In this document: positions 1 through 9,225 of the stretch, piece by piece | Position numbering within the stretch: the stretch's first letter is position 1 | How the letters are laid out: every line of letters starts with the position of its first letter | Source of the DNA: OFTM10 sp964196195 | Lineage (GTDB): Bacteria > Actinomycetota > Acidimicrobiia > Acidimicrobiales > Aldehydirespiratoraceae | Reading direction: 5' to 3' | DNA length: 64,000 nt | NCBI GenBank assembly: GCA_964196195.1 | Contig: CAXMSE010000038.1 | Span: forward strand, 1 to 64,000 | Notes under the pieces: model-generated | Told to the model about the DNA's origin: nothing | The model's database searches: none | Seen by the model: the letters and a program-made list of their open reading frames with translations, nothing else | Translations under genes and position numbers: made by a program

Positions 1-168
1 GATCAGCTCATGCACACGATCACGGCAAGAACAGTTCAGGTGAAGGGCAACCAGCAGCCCACCTACCTTCGGGGAATCCATCGCTCCGTCTATCTCGCTC
101 GTTACGAGCGCCACAGCGCCACCCCGGAGCTGGTCTCCCAGGGCCGCCCGCTTGCTGAGGCGGCCTGA
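1..168 (+). CDS. 3' end of an unidentified gene
   Basis: An open frame enters from the left edge and ends at TGA 166-168, giving 55 C-terminal residues. It is rich in charged residues (…YLARYERHSATPEL…) and shows no membrane segment or motif that I recognise. The start lies outside the window. The open frame, high-GC third positions and a palindrome just after the stop support coding. I cannot assign a family. Confidence 0.55.
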   Translation, partial: DQLMHTITARTVQVKGNQQPTYLRGIHRSVYLARYERHSATPELVSQGRPLAEAA

Positions 169-169
169 G

Positions 170-185
170 CGTCCCCGCGGGGACG
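170..185. terminator. Palindromic hairpin after the first gene
   Basis: A perfect 16-nt palindrome (CGTCCCCGCGGGGACG) begins 2 nt after the stop of the left-edge gene and is followed by GTCATTTC. It can fold into a 6-bp stem with a 4-nt loop. It lies between the left gene and the convergent aminotransferase, so it may terminate either one. The T-tract is poor, so efficient intrinsic termination is uncertain. Confidence 0.4.
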
Positions 186-209
186 TCATTTCAGTCTCGC
201 CAACAGTCG

Positions 210-1247
210 TCAGCGCTTGATGGCTTCGACCAGGCGAGCCACGTCCTGAGCGTTGTTGTAGAGGTGGAACCCAACTCGGAGACGGCCGGCGCGGGAGGCA
301 ACGCTGAGTCCGTCCAGCCTCTCGCTGTCGAAACCCGGTTCGAGATCGAGGGACACGATCGCCGAATCCATCGGCTCGAGGTCGAGTTCGGTGAGCAAGG
401 AGTTGGCCAGGCCGACGTTGTGCGCGTGGATGGTGTCGATTCCGACCTCATCCAGCAACCGCAGCGCCGGCACGGTGCCGACCCACCCCAGCCAACCGGG
501 CGACAGATCGAGGCGGCGGGCATTAGAGGCAAGGCGAAGCGGCATGCCGTAGATGCTGTGCCACGGGGACTCGCCGGCGTACCAGCCGGCATAGAGGGGA
601 CGAGTGCGTTCGAGTAGTTCGGGACGCACAGTCATGAATGCAGTGCCGCGAGGGCTCAGCAACCACTTGTAGGTACCTGCCACGAGGAAGTCGAAGTCAG
701 TGGCATCGATAGGAAGCCATCCAGCTGCCTGGGTGGCGTCCACCATCGTGAGCGCATCGTTGGCGGCCGCTGCTGCCCTGATGGCGGCAAGATCGGCGAC
801 TCTGCCGTCGGCCGACTGGACGGCGCTGAAGGCGACGAGATCGGTCGCCGGCCCGATCGACGACGCCAGCTGTTCGAGCGGCACGAAGTCCACCTGGATA
901 CCCAGGTCGTCTAGGGCGAGAAAGGGGAAGAAGACGGAAGTGAATTCACCTTCGGGACACAGGACACGCGAACCCGGCTGCAAGACAGTCGCCACTATCC
1001 CGACCAACGCCGAAACCTGGGCGCCGATCGCCACCCACCCCACCGGGGCCGACACGAGGCCCGCAAACAGGCTGCGGGCTGCGGCCACATCGTCGTCGTA
1101 GCCCGCCGGCTCTGCTCGGCCGGCCTGCCATTCGGTGACGGCATCCTCGAGAGCACTCACAGTTTCCGGAGAAGGCAGGCCGATGCTCGCGGTGTTGAAG
1201 TAGCCCCCTGCGCCAGGAAACCGGCCCCGGATGTCCTCGCTGATCAT
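210..1247 (-). CDS. Class V aminotransferase-fold PLP enzyme
   Basis: A 345-aa fold-type I PLP enzyme of the class V aminotransferase / cysteine desulfurase / kynureninase group. The cofactor aspartate is in VDATQAAGW, and the Schiff-base lysine is in AGTYKWLLSPRGTAF. A C-terminal small domain ends RVGFHLYNNAQDVARLVEAI, typical of isopenicillin-N-epimerase-like and EgtE-like members. No cysteine sits in a desulfurase active-site loop, so sulfur transfer to Fe-S assembly is unlikely. The substrate cannot be read from sequence. The gene stands alone, convergent with the left-edge gene. Start ATG 1245-1247. Confidence 0.85.
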   Translation of the reverse strand: MISEDIRGRFPGAGGYFNTASIGLPSPETVSALEDAVTEWQAGRAEPAGYDDDVAAARSLFAGLVSAPVGWVAIGAQVSALVGIVATVLQPGSRVLCPEGEFTSVFFPFLALDDLGIQVDFVPLEQLASSIGPATDLVAFSAVQSADGRVADLAAIRAAAAANDALTMVDATQAAGWLPIDATDFDFLVAGTYKWLLSPRGTAFMTVRPELLERTRPLYAGWYAGESPWHSIYGMPLRLASNARRLDLSPGWLGWVGTVPALRLLDEVGIDTIHAHNVGLANSLLTELDLEPMDSAIVSLDLEPGFDSERLDGLSVASRAGRLRVGFHLYNNAQDVARLVEAIKR

Positions 1248-1305
1248 TCGGCCATATTTACCGCGCCCTCTGTGGCTAAGCGAAATTCGCCACCTCGGAA
1301 ATCAG

Positions 1306-1422
1306 AGCGAGGTGGTCCGCTGGATCGAACGGGCGGGTGAGATCGCGGGCCGCGACCTCACCCAGGAGGAATGGGACCGCTTGGTGCCCGGCGATCAACC
1401 ATTGCGGTCCGCTTGCGCCTGA
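1306..1422 (+). pseudogene. C-terminal remnant of a STAND/beta-propeller protein
   Basis: The frame reading …RWIERAGEIAGRDLTQEEW… and ending PLRSACA matches the C-terminal tail of STAND-NTPase/WD40 proteins, which usually reads W(I/L)..AC.iAGRNLT..EW..Y.....Y..TC. Upstream of it there is no propeller, only the head of the divergent aminotransferase gene, and the frame has no SD-preceded start. I read it as the last fragment of a deleted large gene. The residual ORF could formally start at 1231, but that part is antisense to the aminotransferase and unlike the family. Confidence 0.55.
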
Positions 1423-1508
1423 CTCGACACGATTGTCTATGGGTGATCTGCTACCAGCTCGGGAGACCGGCGGCCGCTCGGCCGTCGTGGCACCGATGAG
1501 GAGGCACC

Positions 1509-3842
1509 ATGACCGCCGATGTCGAGACACTGCGCGCGATCGAGCAGCGCGTCCTGTGGCTCGCCACCCGCATCATCGACGCGGCCAACCGCCGGGGCGA
1601 CACCGAGGTGAAGGTGGGCGGGCACCAGGCCTCGTGTGCCTCCATCGTGTCGGTGATGACTGCGCTCTGGTTCGGCCATATTGGCGGTGAGGACAAGGTG
1701 GCGGTCAAGCCCCATGCGTCGCCCGTCTATCACGCCATCAAATACCTCACCGGAGAGCTCGACGGCTCCTACCTCACCACCCTGCGCCAGCGAGGTGGGC
1801 TCCAGGCGTATCCGTCGCGCACCAAGGACCCCGACGTCTCCGACTTCTCCACCGGCTCAGTCGGGCTCGGCGCAGTAGCCCCCTTGTTCTCCGCTCTCAC
1901 CCGCCGCTACGTCGACTCCCACTTCGGACGCCGACCCGATGCCCGGTTCATCGCCCTGGTTGGTGATGCCGAACTCGACGAGGGCAACATCTGGGAAGCG
2001 ATCGCCGATCCCGCCACCCAGGGGCTCGCCAACTTCACCATGGTCGTCGACCTCAACCGCCAGAGCCTCGATCGGGTGATACCCGACATCGCGGCACTTC
2101 GCCTCAAACGATTCTTCGGCGATGCCGGCTGGCACGTCGCCGAAGCAAAGTACGGGTCCCGGCTCACCACTGCGTTCGCGCTACCGGGTGGTGAGTCCCT
2201 CGAGGCCCACATCGACGAGATGCCCAACGAGGCCTACCAGGCGCTGTTCGGCCTCGATGGTGCCACCCTGCGAGCCAAGTTCCTGGAGCAGGCCGACCCA
2301 TCCGTGGTCGCGTTTGCCGATGGCTACGACGACGACCGCCTGAAGTCGCTGGTAACCGACCTCGGCGGACACGACATCGGTCTCCTGCTCGACACGTTCA
2401 AGCAGTGCGATGCCGAGACCGAGCGGCCCTCGGTGGTCTTCGCCTACACCGTCAAGGGATGGAGTCTCCCCATCGCCGGTGATCCGCTCAACCACGCCGC
2501 ACTGCTCACCCCCGACCAGGTCGACACCTTCCGATCTGAGCTCGGCCTCGATGCACAAAGCGAGTGGAATCGCTTCGAGCCCGACAGCCCGGCCGGCCGA
2601 GTATGTGCAGCCGTCGGGGGCGCGGTCAACAACCCGCTACCCGTACCCCGACCGGTCCCACCCGTTCCAACCGCGGTACGACCACCCACAACCGCCGGCG
2701 CCACCTCGACCCAGGAGTCGTTTGGACGGGTGCTGGCCGCCCTCGCCGATGTGGAGGGAGTCGGCAACCGCATCGTCACCACCGCCCCCGACGTCTCCAT
2801 CTCCACCAACCTGGGCGGCTGGATCAACAAGAAGGGCGTCTACTCCCACACCGAACGCGACGACCACGGCGGTGCCGATCGATTGCTGAAGTGGGCACCG
2901 GGACCCACCGGTCAGCATCTCGAACTCGGCATCAGCGAGATGAACCTCTTCATGTTGCTCGGCCAACTCGGGCTCAGCCACGACCATCACGGCCAACACC
3001 TGCTCCCCATAGGCACCGTCTATGACCCCTTCGTGTTGCGGGGGCTCGACGCCCTGATCTTTGGGCTCTACAACGATGCCAAGTTCATCGTGGCCGGCAC
3101 TCCGTCGGGGGTCACCCTCGCTCCGGAGGGTGGCGCCCATCAATCCACTATCACCGCTTCGGTGGGAGCCGAACTTCCCAACATCGTCTATTCCGAGCCG
3201 GCCTATGCCACCGAGGTCGACTGGCTGCTCTGCGACGCGATCGATCAACTGTCGCGGCCGGGGGGCACGAGTTCCTATCTCCGGCTGTCGACCCGGCCCA
3301 TCGATCAGGCCCCGTTTGCCGCGGCCCTCGAGCGCTACGGCGAGGCCGCACTCAGGTCTCATGTGCTCGCCGGTGGATACCGACTCCACGATGGTTCCGA
3401 CGACGGCCGGCCATCGGTGACAATTGTGACCACCGGGGCCATGGCCCCCGAGGCACTGGCGGCTGCGGCCGAACTCGACAACGAGGGCGTTCAGGCCGGC
3501 GTCGTTCACCTCACCAGCCCTGATCGCGTCTATCGCAGCTGGAGGGCGGGCTACACAAGCGTCACGACCGGCAGCATGGTGCGATCGCCCAGCCATCTCC
3601 ACCGACTCCTACCGACACCCGAACGGCATCGGCCGGTGGTGAGCGTGCACGATGCCAGCAGCCACAGCCTGGCCTGGGTCGGATCCGCCCTCGGTACGGC
3701 ACAGTACGCCCTCGGCGTCGACCGCTTCGGCGAGTCGGGCACGATTGGAGATCTCCACGAGGTCACCGGCATCTCCTCGGCCAACATCGTCAACACTGCA
3801 CTCATTGCGATCAGCGAACTCGATTCCGATGACATCGAGTAG
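1509..3842 (+). CDS. AceE-like pyruvate dehydrogenase E1 / transketolase family
   Basis: A 777-aa thiamine-diphosphate enzyme. The N-terminal half carries HASPVYHAIKYL (AceE-type substrate and TPP region) and the TPP/Mg motif starting GDAELDEGN with N after about 30 residues (VVDLNRQSLD). The middle contains a transketolase pyrimidine domain (GISEMNLFMLLGQLGLS), and the C-terminal domain ends like AceE (LGVDRFGESGTIGDLHEVTG). E. coli-type AceE is about 885 aa, so this is a short member. The reaction is probably oxidative decarboxylation of pyruvate or another 2-oxo acid, but no E2 or E3 gene is nearby, so the substrate is unproven. A GAGGAGG SD lies just before ATG 1509. Confidence 0.8.
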   Translation: MTADVETLRAIEQRVLWLATRIIDAANRRGDTEVKVGGHQASCASIVSVMTALWFGHIGGEDKVAVKPHASPVYHAIKYLTGELDGSYLTTLRQRGGLQAYPSRTKDPDVSDFSTGSVGLGAVAPLFSALTRRYVDSHFGRRPDARFIALVGDAELDEGNIWEAIADPATQGLANFTMVVDLNRQSLDRVIPDIAALRLKRFFGDAGWHVAEAKYGSRLTTAFALPGGESLEAHIDEMPNEAYQALFGLDGATLRAKFLEQADPSVVAFADGYDDDRLKSLVTDLGGHDIGLLLDTFKQCDAETERPSVVFAYTVKGWSLPIAGDPLNHAALLTPDQVDTFRSELGLDAQSEWNRFEPDSPAGRVCAAVGGAVNNPLPVPRPVPPVPTAVRPPTTAGATSTQESFGRVLAALADVEGVGNRIVTTAPDVSISTNLGGWINKKGVYSHTERDDHGGADRLLKWAPGPTGQHLELGISEMNLFMLLGQLGLSHDHHGQHLLPIGTVYDPFVLRGLDALIFGLYNDAKFIVAGTPSGVTLAPEGGAHQSTITASVGAELPNIVYSEPAYATEVDWLLCDAIDQLSRPGGTSSYLRLSTRPIDQAPFAAALERYGEAALRSHVLAGGYRLHDGSDDGRPSVTIVTTGAMAPEALAAAAELDNEGVQAGVVHLTSPDRVYRSWRAGYTSVTTGSMVRSPSHLHRLLPTPERHRPVVSVHDASSHSLAWVGSALGTAQYALGVDRFGESGTIGDLHEVTGISSANIVNTALIAISELDSDDIE

Positions 3843-3924
3843 GTACAATAGTACTAGACACTGTCAATACTTGAGGCAAGAGCAACTATCTACCTCCGCG
3901 GTTCTATGCGTGGAGTGGTACTAT
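3842..3924. promoter_or_regulatory. Candidate operator/promoter of the XRE regulator
   Basis: This AT-richer gap holds GGTACAAT (3842) followed directly by the palindrome TAGTACTA (3849-3856), and a second copy, GGTACTAT (3917-3924). The second copy contains TACTAT, an acceptable -10 hexamer. Repeated GGTAC-type sites just upstream of a small helix-turn-helix gene suggest autoregulation. This is inference from position and symmetry only. Confidence 0.4.
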
Positions 3925-3964
3925 TTTGCTATCCGCTTCACCCAGCGCGAGGATAAGTAGGAAT

Positions 3965-4306
3965 ATGCCCAATTCGCCACGTAACGCAATCGATGAATGG
4001 GAACAGAGGATCGGCGACTCGGTCCGCCAGGCTCGCCTCGCCTCTGAAGTGGCCCAGGCCGAGGTCGCCGACCGGGCCGACGTATCGCTGAAGACCATCG
4101 GAAACCTCGAACATGGGAGAGGTTCATCACTCTCCACACTCATCCGAGTCGCACAGGCGCTGGGGCGTACGGACTTGTTAGAGGGCCTCACCCAACCCAC
4201 GCCGGTGACCGAACAGGGTCCACCCCCCAACAAGCCAAGCGCCCCCGCTGCCGGGCCGGTGCCACATCCACGCTCGCGCCGCTGGCGTGCCCCGAGCAGC
4301 GACTGA
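3965..4306 (+). CDS. HipB-like XRE family regulator (orphan antitoxin-type)
   Basis: A 113-aa protein with an N-terminal helix-turn-helix (IGDSVRQARLASEVAQAEVA, then VSLKTIGNLEHGRGSSLSTL). The signature VSLxTixNLExGrGsSLsTLirvaqALGRxD with a basic proline-rich tail is typical of HipB-type regulators that pair with HipA kinases. No hipA follows; the next gene is an oxidoreductase. I chose ATG 3965 because the HTH begins soon after it and a purine-rich AGTAGGA precedes it. An in-frame earlier start at 3926 would lie in the presumed operator. It is therefore an orphan antitoxin or a recruited regulator. Confidence 0.75.
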   Translation: MPNSPRNAIDEWEQRIGDSVRQARLASEVAQAEVADRADVSLKTIGNLEHGRGSSLSTLIRVAQALGRTDLLEGLTQPTPVTEQGPPPNKPSAPAAGPVPHPRSRRWRAPSSD

Positions 4307-4330
4307 CCGCAGGCGACTACCGTCACCAAC

Positions 4331-5203
4331 ATGAAGATCGGAGTACAGCTTCCCGAGGTGGAGCGCCGCGTCGCTTGGCCGGAGTATCGCGCCATGGCCG
4401 AGGCCGCCGAGACAGGGGGCCTCGACTCCCTATGGGTCGGCGATCATCTCCTCTACGACCTGCCCGACGGATCGAAGCGGGGCCCGTGGGAATGCTGGAG
4501 CCTGTTGGCTGGGCTCGCCGCGGTCACCGAATCGGTCACCCTCGCTCCCCTGGTGGCCTCCACCAGTTTCCACGCCCCGGCGATGCTCGCCAAGAAGGCA
4601 GTCACCGTCGACGAGATATCGGGCGGCCGCTTGATGGTCGGGCTCGGCGCGGGCTGGAACCAGCGCGAATACACCGCGTTCGGGTTTCCCTTCGACCACC
4701 GGGTGAGTCGCTTCGAAGAGGCGTTCACCATCATTCGTACCCTGCTGCGAGATGGCCAGGCCGACTTCACCGGGCAGCACTATGAGGTCAGCGACTGTGT
4801 CCTCGACCCTCCGGCACGACCCGATCTGCCACTGATGATCGGATCGTCGGGGCCGAGGATGCTGGAGATCACGATGCCCTACGTCGATGCCTGGAACATC
4901 TGGTATGCCGATTACGACAACGACCCCGCGAATCTCGGCGAGAAGATCGCGGTGGTAGACGATGCTGCTCGAGCCGCGGGCCGCCGCACCGAGGACATCA
5001 CCAAGACAGCGGCCCTGCTGGTGAACCTCGAAGGTGAACCCACCCGCAGGGACTCCCGTAATCCGATCGTCGGCGCCAACGCCATGACAGTGGCGCTTGA
5101 CGGCTTGGAACAAGCCGGTGTCGACCACGTTCAACTGGTGCTGGATCCGATCACCATCACCACCGTCGAACTCGCTTCGACTTCCACGAAACTCCTCGAC
5201 TGA
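4331..5203 (+). CDS. LLM-class F420-dependent oxidoreductase
   Basis: A 290-aa luciferase-like monooxygenase-fold protein (TIM barrel). Characteristic segments are MKIGVQLPEVE at strand 1, SLWVGDHLLY, SLLAGLAAVTESVTLAPLVA, RLMVGLGAGWN and PLMIGSSGPRMLEI. Such actinobacterial enzymes generally use cofactor F420 rather than FMN; the substrate is unknown. TACCGT lies 7 nt before the ATG, so the gene is probably leaderless with its own promoter, 24 nt after the XRE gene. Confidence 0.88.
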   Translation: MKIGVQLPEVERRVAWPEYRAMAEAAETGGLDSLWVGDHLLYDLPDGSKRGPWECWSLLAGLAAVTESVTLAPLVASTSFHAPAMLAKKAVTVDEISGGRLMVGLGAGWNQREYTAFGFPFDHRVSRFEEAFTIIRTLLRDGQADFTGQHYEVSDCVLDPPARPDLPLMIGSSGPRMLEITMPYVDAWNIWYADYDNDPANLGEKIAVVDDAARAAGRRTEDITKTAALLVNLEGEPTRRDSRNPIVGANAMTVALDGLEQAGVDHVQLVLDPITITTVELASTSTKLLD

Positions 5204-5274
5204 CGTGCCCACAGCTTTTCGAATCGAGTGAGCCGCACTACGGTGCCGTGAACCCGACGACACAGAGGACTCCA

Positions 5275-6435
<1,161 letters not shown>

Positions 6436-6474
6436 AAGCCTCCTCGACACCCACCTCTGACACCCGCCTCTCAC

Positions 6475-7542
6475 ATGGACGACTTCCGGTACGGCGTCAT
6501 CGGCACAGGAATGATGGGCGTCGAACACATCGAGAACATCAACGCGATCGATGGCGCACGGGTTACCGCCATAGCCGACCCGCACGCGCCATCTCGCGAG
6601 GCGGGTCGGGTCGCGGCCGAACACCACGTCTCTGAATATTCCGACCACCTCTCACTCCTGGAGGCGGATGAATGTGATGCCCTCGTCGTGGCCTCGCCGA
6701 ACATGACCCACATCGATGTTCTCAAGGACGTACTCGCATCCGATGTCGCGGTGCTGATCGAAAAGCCGATGTGCACAAGTGTCGAAGATTGCCGCACTGT
6801 CGTCGAAATGGCCGAGAATCGCTCCGGTCTGGTCTGGGTCGGACTGGAGTATCGCTACATGCCGCCAGTGGCTCGCCTCATAGAGGAACTCGCCACCGGT
6901 GTCGCCGGCAACATCCACATGGTGACGATCAGGGAACATCGCTTCCCGTTCCTCCCCAAGGTCGGCGACTGGAATCGGTTCAACCGCCACACGGGAGGAA
7001 CCCTGGTCGAAAAGTGTTGTCACTTCTTCGATCTGATGGCTCTCCTGGCCGGTGCGCCGGCGGTTAGCGTCTTCGCCAGCGGGGGCCAGGCTGTCAACCA
7101 CATCGACGAGATCTACGACGGTGAACGCAGCGACATCCTCGACCATGCCTACGTGATCGTCGAACACCAAAACGGTGTACGCGGGCTTCTCGACCTGTGC
7201 ATGTTTGCCGAGGCCACCCACAATCAAGAAGAGATATCCGTGGTCGGTGACACCGCCAAACTGGAAGTACTCATCCCCGAGGACGTGATCAGGATCGGTC
7301 GCCGTGGCGTGCACGGGATCGGCAACGTCCAGATCGAATCCGTCGAGAGCGAATCGATTCCCTACAAAGGGCATCACCACGGTTCGAGCTACATCGAGCA
7401 CGGGAAATTTATCGAGGCAGTGCGCAGTGGCGGCTCACCCGAAGTGAGTGTGGACGACGGCTTGTTGTCGGTGGCAACCGGCGTTGCTGCCCAGTGGAGC
7501 ATCGACCAGGACTGCGCGGTTCTGCTGTCAGAGGTTCTCTGA
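6475..7542 (+). CDS. Gfo/Idh/MocA family NAD(P)-dependent sugar dehydrogenase
   Basis: A 355-aa oxidoreductase. It has an N-terminal Rossmann domain (YGVIGTGMMGVEHIENI), the strictly conserved EKP lysine motif (LIEKPMCTSVEDC) and a C-terminal substrate domain including GGTLVEKCCHFFDLM. Family members oxidise or epimerise sugars, inositols and glucosides, and some act with GH4/GH109-type chemistry. Lying between the ABC ATPase and the binding protein, it probably modifies the imported sugar. It starts 39 nt after the ATPase gene, so it is probably co-transcribed with it. Confidence 0.88.
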   Translation: MDDFRYGVIGTGMMGVEHIENINAIDGARVTAIADPHAPSREAGRVAAEHHVSEYSDHLSLLEADECDALVVASPNMTHIDVLKDVLASDVAVLIEKPMCTSVEDCRTVVEMAENRSGLVWVGLEYRYMPPVARLIEELATGVAGNIHMVTIREHRFPFLPKVGDWNRFNRHTGGTLVEKCCHFFDLMALLAGAPAVSVFASGGQAVNHIDEIYDGERSDILDHAYVIVEHQNGVRGLLDLCMFAEATHNQEEISVVGDTAKLEVLIPEDVIRIGRRGVHGIGNVQIESVESESIPYKGHHHGSSYIEHGKFIEAVRSGGSPEVSVDDGLLSVATGVAAQWSIDQDCAVLLSEVL

Positions 7543-7584
7543 GAACCAACCGCCATCTGCGCAAGTGGCGCAAGTCCGCGCCAA

Positions 7585-7650
7585 GCGATAATGTTCGCCA
7601 CCGCGCTCAGGACGCCAGATTTATTAGAGCGCTCCATCACCTATGGAGGG
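7585..7650. promoter_or_regulatory. Candidate promoter, operator and SD of the binding-protein gene
   Basis: The 115-nt gap before the binding-protein gene has a GATAAT hexamer (about 7585), a GAGCGCTC palindrome (7627-7634, LacI-type symmetry centred on CG) and a strong SD GGAGGG (7645-7650). Just upstream, GCGCAAGT occurs twice in tandem. No repressor gene lies in the locus, so the operator assignment is inference. Confidence 0.35.
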
Positions 7651-7657
7651 AAACATG

Positions 7658-9133
7658 ATGAGAAAACGTTGGGTACGGCTTATCGCCGTCCTTTTGGCTC
7701 TTTCGCTGGTAGCCGCCGCATGTGGCGACGACAGCGACTCGAGTGCCGACACCGGATCGAGCGACGCGTCAGACGCATTGGCTGACGCCCAGGCCGCCCA
7801 AGCCGACGCAGAAGCCGCAGCCGCCGACGCAGAAGCCGCAGCTTCCGCTGCACAAGCCGAGGCAGATGCCGCATCATCGGCACTAGGCGATGCAGAAGCT
7901 GCCGCTGGCGACGTCGGCGAGTTTGCCGGCGAGATCGTTCGCGTAACCGGCCCGGAGCGCTCCCCAGAAGAGTGGGGCGCACTCCAGACAGTGTTGGATG
8001 CCTTCGCCGAAGAAACCGGCATGCAGATCATCTACACCGGCTCTGCCGACTGGGAATCGGAGATCAACGTTCAGATCGCGGCCGCCAACCCACCGGACAT
8101 CTCGATGTTCCCCCAGCCGGGCAAGCTTGCTGATTTCGCTCGTGACGACCTGGTCGTTGCTCTGCCGGATGCGTCTCTCGACGTCATCTCGCCCAGCTGG
8201 GGCGCCGCTCCCCTGTCATTCGGCGCTGTCGACGGCGCCCAGTACGGGGTGCCTGTCAAGAACACGCTGAAGTCACTCGTCTGGTACAAGCCGGCAGTGT
8301 TCGAGGCCGGCGGCTACGACATCCCCGAAACCTGGGATGAGCTCTTGGCACTCACCGACACCATGATCGCCGACGGCACCACCCCGTGGTGTGTCGGCAT
8401 CGAGTCGGGCCAGGCCACCGGATGGACCTTCACCGACTGGACCGAGGATCTGATGCTCCGCTTCCAGGGCGGTGAGGCCTACGACAAGTGGGTCAGCAAC
8501 GAGCTGAAGTTCTCCGACCCAGCGGTGATCGAAATCTTCGATGCCATCCTCGACCTATGGAACACCCCCGGCGCGGTATTCGCCGGTGGCGGATCTATCG
8601 CCAGCTCCCACTTCGCTTCGGATCCTGCCGAGGGCCTTGCCGCCGACGACTGCGCCATGGTGCGTCAGGCATCGTTCTTCTCCGGCTTCCTGCCGGAGGG
8701 AGTGTCCGATGAGGTCGCCGTGTTCTACTTCCCGTCGATCGGCGACGGCAGCCGTCCCGTGCTCGGCTCGGGTACCCTCGCTGCCGCGTTCCAGGACCGC
8801 CCCGCAGTGTGGGCCGTCATGGAGTACCTCGGCTCGGGTGACTACGCCAACGCCCGCCAGGTCGCTCAGCAGGACCTAAAGGGTGGTGCGGGTCAGCTCT
8901 CGGGCTTCAACTCCTCCAACCTGGACCTCGACCGTTCACTGTGGGAGCCTCTCGAAGCCTCCTTCATCGAGATCCTGCAAAGTGCAGAGGTGTTCCGCTT
9001 CGACGGTTCAGATCTCATGCCCGCCGACGTCGGTGCCGGCACCTTCTGGACCGAGGCCACCGCGATGGTCAACGGCGAGAAGGACGCTGCTGCCGCTGCA
9101 GCTGCCATCGATGCCAGCTGGCCCGACGAGTAA
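7658..9133 (+). CDS. Alpha-glucoside-type sugar ABC transporter binding lipoprotein
   Basis: A 491-aa secreted lipoprotein. It has a basic n-region, a hydrophobic helix and the lipobox LVAAAC. Then comes an Asp/Ala/Glu-rich segment of about 60 residues (repeats of ADAEAAA) that probably forms a coiled-coil stalk, and a type 1 extracellular solute-binding domain (GMQIIYTGSADWESEINVQI; NPPDISMFPQPGKL) of the AglE/ThuE kind. SD GGAGGG lies 7 nt before ATG 7658. In-frame ATGs at 7643 and 7655 overlap or crowd the SD. It delivers substrate to the following permeases. Confidence 0.9.
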   Translation: MRKRWVRLIAVLLALSLVAAACGDDSDSSADTGSSDASDALADAQAAQADAEAAAADAEAAASAAQAEADAASSALGDAEAAAGDVGEFAGEIVRVTGPERSPEEWGALQTVLDAFAEETGMQIIYTGSADWESEINVQIAAANPPDISMFPQPGKLADFARDDLVVALPDASLDVISPSWGAAPLSFGAVDGAQYGVPVKNTLKSLVWYKPAVFEAGGYDIPETWDELLALTDTMIADGTTPWCVGIESGQATGWTFTDWTEDLMLRFQGGEAYDKWVSNELKFSDPAVIEIFDAILDLWNTPGAVFAGGGSIASSHFASDPAEGLAADDCAMVRQASFFSGFLPEGVSDEVAVFYFPSIGDGSRPVLGSGTLAAAFQDRPAVWAVMEYLGSGDYANARQVAQQDLKGGAGQLSGFNSSNLDLDRSLWEPLEASFIEILQSAEVFRFDGSDLMPADVGAGTFWTEATAMVNGEKDAAAAAAAIDASWPDE

Positions 9134-9167
9134 TCAGTAATCAGCCAGTCAAGTGACATAGCTGCCG

Positions 9168-9196
9168 GGTGGGGTAGGTCTCGCACCTACCCCACC
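9168..9196 (+). terminator. Perfect 12-bp intercistronic hairpin
   Basis: The arms GGTGGGGTAGGT (9168-9179) and ACCTACCCCACC (9185-9196) are perfectly complementary around a 5-nt loop, between the binding-protein and permease genes. No U-tract follows, so it is more likely an mRNA-stabilising or partial-termination structure than a full terminator. Confidence 0.6.
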
Positions 9197-9225
9197 AGGC
9201 GAATCAAAATGGGGGAAATGAACAA

